Origin: Allolobophora icterica
Taxonomy: Eukaryota > Annelida > Clitellata > Crassiclitellata > Lumbricidae
Direction: 5' to 3'
Length of the DNA: 64,000 nucleotides
Assembly: GCA_963556255.1 (NCBI GenBank)
Contig: OY744605.1
Span: 65,699,702 to 65,763,701 of the forward strand
Shown here: piece after piece, positions 55,727 to 64,000 of the stretch
Numbering within the stretch: the stretch's first letter is position 1
Layout of the letters: the number at the start of each line of letters is the position of its first letter
The notes under the pieces: generated by a model
The model's database searches: none
What the model was told of the DNA's origin: nothing
What the model saw: the letters and a program-made list of their open reading frames with translations, nothing else
Program-made: the position numbers and the translations under genes

Positions 55727-56842
55727 GTAAGTCTATCTACCACTATTTATGTATGACATTGTATGTATATGTATGTGTGAATGTATGTACCTGGTATGCA
55801 CATGTGTGTGTATATATGTTTGTATTTGTATGTATGTATCTGAATATTTATGTAGCACCTTTTAATTGAGAGTCGTGTGCATTACGTAAAACACAGAATT
55901 TGTCTAAGGAGTTTATGTCCTCATTAGAAAGCGGTTTTTGCAATAATGAGCTCTCTCAAAAGTAGTGTCTGGTAGGAACAGATATTGGTTTAACTAGGAT
56001 GCTTGTCCACAGTTCTTGCAATTGCCAACTTATGTACATTAGGCAGGTCTCTGACGGTTTCTAAAAGCACTATAGAACTGTGCAAATGCGCTCGTGTATG
56101 CATGTATGCATACACGCATCTGTAAAGTTGCGATATGCTGTTAAATCTGTGTTTGATTCCTGTCTTGGGCATGACACCAGTTGAATTTTTGAACGACTTC
56201 CAGATGATATTCGAGGTTTTAGCAGTCGGCAGAAACGATGGCATCAGAGACTTATTGACCTCGGACGACATAGATCACTTTGCTGCTTTAAGTGAGCCGA
56301 TTTAGCGTGTTCTATCATCTGGGAATGGAACTGAACGTATGTTCGTGTTCTGATAACTGAGGGCGTATTGAATCAGGCTTCTCTTCACCAGTGGGTCGTG
56401 AAACTGGGGAATATGTATCTCCACTGGCAAACAGTTATTTGTTGCCAAAGTTAATCAGTGTGTTGCGCTGTGGGAATTGAGTTGTACACTGCTACCCACA
56501 TAAATCACGGGTTGTAACACAGCTGGGAAAGTCTACACTTAGCCACCTTGTTACGAAAATTTGTATACAACATAGCTGGGAACTTGTACACTGGTATTTG
56601 CTAATGATGCCTTTATTTATGATATGAGTTCTGATAATAACATGGTCATCACCGAATCTTCTGATAATGTTATTAATAATAAGTCGATTTCGATGTGCTG
56701 CAGTCATGACTTTTGTCATGCGCCAATTCGATCAATGGTTGTTTCAAGTGAAACGAGTCAGGAATTATAATTCGCAGAAGTCCTGTTGAAACTGAATAGG
56801 TCATGACATCACAGTGGTCATTATTTATGCTACAGGTAGAAA
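55727..56842. other. Start of intron 3, no gene recognised
   Basis: (TATG)n-like repeats at 55755-55840, then unique sequence. Confidence 0.4.
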
Positions 56843-57022
56843 GTGCTAAGGTAACCCATTTCAGTTGCTACGGTAACCTCTTTAAGTTGCTAAGGTAACC
56901 GCTTTCAGTTGCTAAGGTAACCGCTTTAAGTTGCTAAGGTAACCGCTTTCAGTTGCTAAGGTAACCGCTTTCAGTTGCTAAGGTAACCGCTTTCAGTTGC
57001 TAAGGTAACCGCTTTCAGTTGC
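56843..57022 (+). repeat. 22-bp minisatellite of X-box-like palindromes
   Basis: Eight full units and a partial one start at 56843, 56864, 56886, 56908, 56930, 56952, 56974, 56996 and 57018. The unit is GTTGCTAAGGTAACCGCTTTCA. Its core GTTGCTAAGGTAAC is a palindrome with 2-bp spacer that agrees with the RFX X-box consensus (GTHNYYATRRNAAC) at 13 of 14 positions. Confidence 0.85.
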
Positions 57023-58759
57023 GTAGCTCTCGGAAGACCAGAAACCTAAGACGTCTCGGAAATGACATGATGTAATAAGAAACGGTTTAACGCTATAAAA
57101 GTTATGAAATGATAAGACGTTCTCCCAAAATGTCTCCCTTCATTCAATTCTGTCCAAGCAACCATCCCTTCCCCTTCGCCTTCCGACGTTCAACTTCCGT
57201 AGCTGCCAACGATCTGGTCTAGAGTCGAGTCGTCATTTTGAGTGTCTGTCGCAGTCCGTGCCGAGCAATGATTCGGCCTGACTGTCATTCCGAGCACATC
57301 AGTTGCCTTTGATCTTGCCGCGGTCAATTCTACCCGCATGCTAATCTCTTTTCAGCCCTGTGTGCTTTATGCATCGATCGATCGATCGATCGGTCAATAA
57401 ATGCCCCACTCCACCTCCCCACTCCGCCTCCCCACTCCATCTCCAAAGTCGGACGCCGACCCATCCGGACTGACGCTGGAAGCCAACCTGGGTCTTGTGA
57501 TGGCACAGTGTCTCCCATTTTGTAGCCTTCTAGAGAAAATGACTGCTAGTGTGGCTGGATCGCCTGGAGGCATAAACTGCCTAATGTCAAAGGGCGACAG
57601 GCCTGACAGTTTGCCCACCTAACGGCATTTCTAAAGACTACAATAAGCTCTGGCTAAAGGCCACAACCAAACCTAACATATGCATGCATACATTATACAT
57701 ACATTCATGCATGGTATTGTATTGTATTGTATCTAGAAATTTATAAAGCGCCTCTCACAGAATAACTATTCAGAGGCATAAACATACATACATACACGCA
57801 TTCATGCATACATACTTACATTCATGCATACATACACACATTCATGCATACATATGTATATGTACATACATGCATATACATATACACATTCATGCATACA
57901 CAATTAAGATAGATATGTACATATACACACACATATGTATGTGCACATGAAAACATACAGTACATACGTGCATACAGACATGTATGCATCATCAAATTTG
58001 ATCTGGAAACTTCTAAAGCACCATTCTCTTTATACATTAGTCGATGGTTGCTTTTAACAAAGCCACATTGAAGATCACTATCCTTTGATCATAACTATTG
58101 AAGTGAAACAGTTTCATGTGTCTAGTAACAGTACTTTGTGCTGTGTTAACAGTTGACATCTGTGGCTGTTCTGACCACATAGGTCTCTGCTCTTTCCAGA
58201 TATTAGTTTGAAGAGAGATATCCGTTCTTCTTGGAGACGGTCTCTTTAGATTGTTTTACTGATTGATCTTTTTTCAAATGCACTCGTGCCCTGTAAGACA
58301 ATCACTTTCCAAAGGCCACCGCAGTCCATTCCTTTAATTTTAGCGAATTAACCAGGCGAAAGAAACTCCTGAACGGGTATCAGACAACATAATGATGCCA
58401 ACCATAGGAGCACGACCCGCAGCCAAAGTGATTTGCTGTTTGCTTATTAAATTAATGTCCAGAATCATCAGATACTAATGTACGCGTGAATGGCATTTAC
58501 TTAGTTGCTGCAAGTTCTGTAAACTAATGTCGAGTAGAAACTATATGCAGGTGAAATGAGAGTTTCTGTGTGTTCTTCAACGCCCTTAGACGTTAGGCAT
58601 ACAGCAGAATAAGTGGACTGGTGGCACGAGTGCACTGGAAAGGATCAATCGGGGAAAACAATCTAAAGAAACGGTCTTTAAGATCGGATATCGGTCTCAA
58701 AACTAATACCTGGAAACACCAGACACCAAAGTCTCCTGGTATACGTCTTCTCTTTAACC
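57023..58759. other. Intron sequence with a retroposon tail and ATAC repeats
   Basis: A minus-strand hairpin tail with (ACAAT)n lies at 57716-57776. CATACATA-rich repeats flank it at 57680-57715 and 57780-57900. A (GATC)n palindrome lies at 57374-57392. No gene is recognised. Confidence 0.45.
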
Positions 58760-58975
58760 GGCAGTTGCTGGTGCCACCATCTGGAACTCTGTACCTCCTC
58801 TCATTCGCAGCTCTCTTAACAAGACTATCTTTCACTCTCGGCTGAAAACTTATCTCTTCCAGTCTGTTCGCGGTTTCTTAGTGTTTCCTGTTGCCATGGC
58901 GTCAATGTGTGCACTTCTGACCTTTCTAAGGAGGCATTATCAACAGAAAGTCGTATTGTAATGTATTGTATAAGT
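58760..58975 (+). mobile_element. LINE C-terminal and 3' fragment
   Basis: Reads 'ATIWNSVPPLIRSSLNKT' and 'FHSRLKTYLFQSV', the standard block before the end of CR1/Jockey/RTE-like ORF2. A TGTAATGTATTGTATAAG tail follows. Confidence 0.75.
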
Positions 58976-59952
58976 AAACGGTGTTCATTTTGGCTCTTTT
59001 CTGCATATAATTTCGGCCTTTGGTACGAACTAAACTGAGTTGAATTGCATTTTATTTAAATAACCTTACTGATCACCAAAGCGTGATAAATATACAGACA
59101 CTCAGAGGTATTTAGTTGTTGTAATGATAAGACAGAGTTAACTGAACAAAAGCCATATTGAGCTTGTTTTGACTAGACCAGAGAATTTGGCTGTTAGCTT
59201 GCTAGACTCAATATACAATTTGTCTCATTTCAGACTAGCAGACTTTGTTATATAGACTGCAGAGTTAAAGTGGTGTAGCGTTTGCATAACTCATTCTGCC
59301 CCAGGGCGACAGCTCGGAAGATGTTGATACATCCAGCATTACGTGAAGTAGAATGATATATTGATGATATTGGTGATATACTGTAACAGGTCAGATTTTT
59401 CTGTGGAGTGGCAATCCCATTTGACATCTTACCTATCATGGGTGTATACTGCTGAAGGAAATGTCTGGTCATAGTAGACATTAGTGTGGATAGGCCACTT
59501 TCTGCCACCCCGCAGGTTGCAATCTGTTCTTTAGTCCTTATAGTAGGTAAGTCTAATTTCTTGACATTGTTCTTCGTCATTGGCATCATTCTTTGTTACC
59601 TCCAATCGGTTTTTTTACATCTGCTTTGGAATCTGTAAGCTGCTGCATCTGTTTGTCAGACCTGGGATTTTCACCCTGTTGTCTCCATAATGGAAATAGG
59701 AATTGGAAGTAAAATTATCAATTTCCGTTAACAAGAATAACAATGAATTTTTTTTATTATTTTGAGAGCAGAACAAAAATGAAAATATGTCACAGAGAAC
59801 AGAAATAGGAGTATAAATAGGAATTAATTTCTGAATGGAAATTATTGCGCTATGGTAATTTTTGCGGCATGTGGTCTACATAAGTGAGAATCAACTGTCA
59901 TTTAATATTTGATTCAACTTCCGGTCTTCAACGGTTGCTTTGTCACAGTTTA
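58976..59952. other. No recognisable gene
   Basis: AT-rich intron-like sequence. Confidence 0.35.
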
Positions 59953-60110
59953 TACAATACAATACAATTGTATTTGGTATTGCCCTTCATCCAAAGTTCA
60001 GAAGTGCACACGACCATACGATAGAACATCAATGGGGCTGAGCAATTGTGAGTGAAGGACTTGCTAAAGATCCCTACACAGGAACTGCCTCAGGCGAGGC
60101 TCCAACATGT
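59953..60110 (-). mobile_element. SINE fragment with ATTGT tail
   Basis: Minus strand carries GGGATCTTTAGCAAGTCC and TTCACTCACAATTGCTC, the middle region of the SINE at 14691. The tail is (ATTGT)n, seen as ACAATACAATACAATTG at 59953. Confidence 0.65.
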
Positions 60111-60639
60111 ACTGTTGCATTTAACTCTGTTCGGCGAATATTTTCAAGTTCTCTTAAAAGGCACTTATTTAGATCATTTAGATAGTCATGGGTGCAGTGC
60201 TGTTGTTAGTTACTTAATGTTAAATGTCAAGGCACCCTGTGTGGCTGCCGTTTCTACTATATGTATGTTCACTGTACAGCGCAGTGCGTTTGCAGGCGCT
60301 TAATTAAAGAACAAATTATTATTATTATTATATTCGTACATACACAAATACATGCATTAGCTTGGTTTTTCAGGGGAGGCAGCTGAGTCTTTACCTTAGA
60401 TGTGATGCTGGGGAAGTGGGAGACAGGCTTCAGTTGTATTATTTATTTTAACTGCCAGTCAGTCTTGATTTTGAAATGGATTAAATAGGAATAAATGAAG
60501 TTTTATTGTTGTTCGTTGTGTTGTCTTTTGCTGTTGTTTGCTCTTTGCTGTTATTGCTATTGTTGTTGTTATTATTATGGTTATTATTGTACTATTTTTT
60601 ATTACTAATTTTATTATTACCAGTGTTATTATTTTTTTA

Positions 60640-60814
60640 AAATTATTATTATTATTATTATTATTTATTATTATTATTATTATTTATTATTATTATTTAT
60701 TATTATTATTATTATTATTTTTTTTTTTTTTTTTTTTTTGCCGCCCGAGGTGTGACCCTCAGGCTCTTAGAGATTAAGAAGGTGCTTGGGCCATAATAAT
60801 AATAATAAAAAGTC

Positions 60815-60873
<59 letters not shown>

Positions 60874-60875
60874 GG
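60640..60875. repeat. ATT microsatellites around a short retroposon tail
   Basis: (ATT)n and poly-T to 60737, then a unique piece, then (TTA)n from 60812. The unique piece (60738-60792) is the reverse of the CCCGAGGG/CCTCGGGC family at 29558. Confidence 0.85.
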
Positions 60876-61224
60876 TGGCTGGTGGTGGTAATGGTCACCA
60901 TGTTGTTATGATTGTGGTGGTTTCTGCTGCCACTCAAACTCAGACTCACTTGAGTGTTTTTGTCAGGTGGTGGTCGAGTGGTTGGTCACTGAGACCGGTT
61001 TCCATGGTAATGGCTTAATTGCTGAACTGGAAATAGCGCTGGGCATTTAACAACCCTATCTGTCTGGCTTTTTTACCTCTTCCGATTGTCATGTGGCCTC
61101 CTTGAGGCTGCACTGGAGAAGCAATGGACCTTTGGGAAGGAAGGGAGGAAGGAGGAGGAGGCTTTGTTGGTCTGACGTTTGGGAAGGGGAGGAAGAGGAG
61201 AGGAGGCTGTGTTGATCTGGTGGG

Positions 61225-61405
61225 TGTTCAATCAATCAATCAATCAATCATAAAATTTATATAGCGCCTCTTCAAGAGTTCTACTCAGAGGCGCTCCCGA
61301 GCCAGGCCTGATCATAGAGAAAAGTCTTCAACAGGGTGTAGAAGGAAGACGAGTGTTCTTCAGGGACTGGCCAAAAGCTATGGAATTCATTGCTCAGGTC
61401 TTTGC
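61225..61405 (-). mobile_element. LINE C-terminal and 3' tail with TTGA tail
   Basis: Minus strand reads 'EFHSFWPVPEEHSS' and 'LLKTFLYDQAWLGSASE', then the hairpin GAGCGCCTCTGAGTAG ... GAGGCGCTATATAAAT and (TTGA)n, seen as (TCAA)n at 61229-61248. Confidence 0.7.
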
Positions 61406-61989
61406 CTTTTGTCGCTTTTTTCATATCATTTAGGTCTTAACAGGACTCGTTAGTTTCGACTTGCTTATGCACCGTAGCCTGACTTGGTGACCCTGACCTC
61501 TTGAATTTCGACCCTGCTTTTCCACGGAACGATTTTTGAATAGGATTTCTCTTGATTTATGTCTTGTGCATTATGAGAAAAGCGCTATAGAAGTTGTTGG
61601 ATTAGGTGAGATTAGAGACATGCATGGAGAGAGGAATGCATATAGAGAGGGAGATATAGGGAGGGAGGCATTGCAAGAGGGAGGCAGGGAAGCCTTTGAG
61701 GGATGAGCAGAGAAAAGGAGGGAGGGATGCTGAGAGGTAGGCAAGGAGAGAGAAGGGAAGGAACCTGTGATGGATGGATAGAGAGATGGAAGAAGTATGG
61801 AGAGGAGGCAGAGAAAAGGAGGGAGAGATGCCTGGAGGATGGCCTGAGGAAAGGTGAGGAGGGTGAAAGGGAGGAGGCGTGCAGGTGCTGCCGAGCACAT
61901 ATATAGTCCTGTGGCTATCATTTATTGGGTGCTTTGTAACCTACACTATTTCGGCAGGTGCTGCTGCTGGTGATAATGATGATGATAGG
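61406..61989. other. Purine-rich stretch, no gene
   Basis: 61610-61880 is GGAGGGA/GAGA-rich on plus. The long frames there are compositional. Confidence 0.5.
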
Positions 61990-62191
61990 CAGTGTTGTAG
62001 TTGTCCAAAAACAACTGGGGGGTCAAAAATTTGCAGATTACCAAATCACATAGTCACATAGACCAAACACCAGTTTTTTGTAGTAAAGTAACCCCCCCCC
62101 CCCAACGTATTTTCAGTTACTTGGCTGAGGGGGTTAGAAAGAGAACTAGGGGGTTGAACCCCCCAATCCCCCCCCGACAACTAAAACACTG
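61990..62191. mobile_element. hAT MITE, 202 bp
   Basis: Ends CAGTGTTGTAGTTGTC and GACAACTAAAACACTG match at 15 of 16. The perfect 8-bp duplication ATGATAGG occurs at 61982-61989 and 62192-62199. C-runs and G-runs sit inside the ends. Confidence 0.93.
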
Positions 62192-62649
62192 ATGATAGGG
62201 GTGGTGATGGGGTTGATGGCCGGGTTGTGATGGGATTGGGAGTTCCCTCTTCTGAGCAGGACAAGAGTCTTGTTGAGACTAAGGTGACGTTAAGGTGGCG
62301 CCTGTGGGGCTTGTTAACAGGCAGCAACCATTCAGTGTTATTAAAATGCAATTATTGTTTAGATCAGTTGATAGCCAGCCATTCATGTGTGTAACACCTA
62401 TGAGAGGTACTTACAAGGCGATGTATTAAGTGTCTTGATACATACCTACGTACATGCATACAGGTACATACATAGATTCATCGATACATACATACTTTAC
62501 ATACATACGTACATATATCAATACATATGTGGATTAGACATATGCGAATGAGTGCATGTGTGTACTGTAACTGTGAAAATTTCCTTCAACCCCGGGGTGT
62601 CCTTCGAAGGGATGTTATTAAAAGAGAATAGATTAGATTCAGTGACAGC
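62192..62649. other. No recognisable gene
   Basis: GATGG and GGTGATG repeats, then (ATAC)n at about 62440-62530. Confidence 0.4.
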
Positions 62650-63345
62650 TAGGGTTGTTAATATCGGATTTTTTGGCAAACCGATTATCGATTTCATAAA
62701 TCCGATATTAAACCGATAATCGCTTTTTTGGCCTTCATATAAATATATTATAAATTAAAATATAATGCAAGTTACTTAATGCATTACGTACAGTAGGCTA
62801 CAAGCACCGCACGCATTTTCGACACCGTATTGTGTATTTTCTACTTACTGAGCTAAATGTCACACTATTAACTATTTATCTATCTATAATGCCTACTTAA
62901 CTACCAGTCGACTAAACTATTAGTAGTATTAAGTACTATTAACGTCTTTAAACAATAAATATATGTATTAACGAACACGCGGCAATTCAAATTCAGACCC
63001 AGATCAAGGGACTATGTATTTACAAGAGGTCACACATTGACTAATAAACCTAGTTAAATGATAGGTTAACTTGTGCATCAATGACGCTTGTTACGGTGAG
63101 ACCTCTTGGATACATAGTCACCTGAATTTCATTTTAGCCAGGTTGCACAATAATAGTAGGGACCGCGATAGCAATGGGTTTGCCAACAAATTAAACATTT
63201 TAATTTTCTTCTGGTATTTTTTGTAATTTTCACTACGAAAATGATAAAAAAAATAATAAATTCGATTATCGTTTGTAAATAAAAGAAACCGATAATCGTT
63301 TTCTAAAACGATAACCGGAATTTCGATTATCGTTTAACATCCCTA
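62650..63345. mobile_element. Non-autonomous hAT element, 696 bp
   Basis: Ends TAGGGTTGTTAA and TTAACATCCCTA match at 11 of 12. The perfect 8-bp duplication GTGACAGC occurs at 62642-62649 and 63346-63353. CGATTATCG/ATCGGTTT palindromes cluster inside both ends, as subterminal repeats. No transposase frame. Confidence 0.92.
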
Positions 63346-63573
63346 GTGACAGCAGATCGCGCCTGCTATGAACAATGGAAATTCTCATTGTGTAACTCAC
63401 GGTGCTTGTGCTGACAATTGACATTGTAAGGCACCGTTGTTGTGCTATATAAATTATCTTCATTGCATGACATTGCCGGTGTGCAGTACAATATTTCTCC
63501 TAGAGTTGGCATCTGCTAACATTGTTCATGTTTTCATTTGAGGGTACAGCTGTTTTTCCTAACATCATTATAG

Positions 63574-63627
63574 GTGTCCCCATCTAAAAGATTAGGGCAA
63601 CGTGTCCCCCTGTATCTTAGGGATTGA
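63574..63627 (+). CDS. Possible terminal exon, weak
   Basis: A good acceptor (CTAAC branch-like motif, then CATTATAG) ends at 63573. In the phase 0 required by exon 3 it would add VSPSKRLGQRVPLYLRD and stop at 63625-63627. A random exon matches phase one time in three, and the result would lack a Myb repeat. It could be an alternative 3' end or nothing. Confidence 0.15.
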   Translation: MSPSKRLGQRVPLYLRD

Positions 63628-64000
63628 TGGTTTTGGGTGTTAGTGAATAGGGCAAGCTGTGAACCTTTAACTGGCCCAGGAGAAACCCGTCAGAGTCAGT
63701 CGGAGTACTGTGTGGGAGATTGTGTGGATTTGGCTTCCTGCTGATTGATTGCCTGGTGGTAATTGGAGGAGATTAGGTTGCACGGGTTGCCATGTGTGAT
63801 GATGATGCCGTGGGTCTTTCAACCTGGACAGCTGGATTCCGGACTATTGCACTTAAAAGTGATGCCTGAAAACAGCACACACTATAGGGTGACTAGACAC
63901 TCACAGACATTTACTGTGCGATATCAAACCCTATCGTTGTAGCCTGCTGTGAGAGAGTTATATCCAAATTCTTGAAAAGAGAATTTTACTCTGTGGTTGT
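63628..64000. other. No recognisable gene
   Basis: Intron-like sequence with no coding signal. Confidence 0.35.

Noticed and set aside
56843..57022. CRISPR-like array of 22-bp repeats
   Set aside because: No spacers between units; it is a minisatellite.
57330..57622. Overlapping frames on both strands near 57.4 kb
   Set aside because: No splice-site support in the phase needed by the neighbouring gene and no recognisable family; probably repeat-derived.

Overview
The window is animal nuclear DNA, not prokaryotic. It has GT-AG introns, long introns, dense transposons, satellites and microsatellites, and only a few short islands of real coding sequence. A 243-residue protein very close to ZCCHC24, a secreted leucine-rich-repeat protein of a type common in marine invertebrates, a young Gypsy retrotransposon, many hAT transposons and the frequent motif TAGGCCTA together suggest a marine invertebrate. 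An echinoderm or another ambulacrarian is my best guess, at low confidence.

Layout. 1-4.7 kb: the start of a hAT transposase reading off the left edge, a complete hAT element nested in an older one, and a decayed minus-strand LINE. 5.2-7.3 kb: a 2-kb purine-rich tract with a long GGAT/GGAA array. 8.2-9.5 kb: an intact single-exon secreted LRR gene. 9.5-18 kb: mostly unrecognised sequence with tRNA-derived SINEs, an inverted-repeat MITE and a hAT MITE. 18.26-26.82 kb: a complete Gypsy element inside a TAC microsatellite, with two 1082-bp LTRs that look identical, one gag-pol frame of 1684 codons and an extra 276-codon zinc-finger frame where env would lie. 27-34 kb: repeats, three hAT MITEs, LINE 3' ends and a tandem array rich in RFX X-box-like palindromes.

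34.6-55.7 kb: the 5' part of one plus-strand gene. It has an NRF1/YY1-type CpG promoter, a start codon preceded by an in-frame stop, and three coding exons whose splice phases fit exactly. The model gives 99 codons and ends on RWTHE, the opening of a Myb/SANT repeat. Intron 2 (18.9 kb) holds two related satellite arrays, a dead LINE cut by a hAT MITE, and an intact, apparently intronless ZCCHC24-like gene set between satellite blocks. 55.7-64 kb: probably the next intron, with a second X-box-like minisatellite, LINE and SINE fragments and two hAT elements with exact target duplications.

Themes. hAT transposition dominates: six elements have perfect 8-bp target duplications and two more have 7/8. 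LINE fragments and a tRNA-derived SINE share the same 3' hairpin followed by short tandem tails, suggesting that the SINE borrowed the LINE tail. The best candidate for an undescribed system is the Gypsy element, which pairs its own zinc-finger protein with tandemly repeated U3 sequence.
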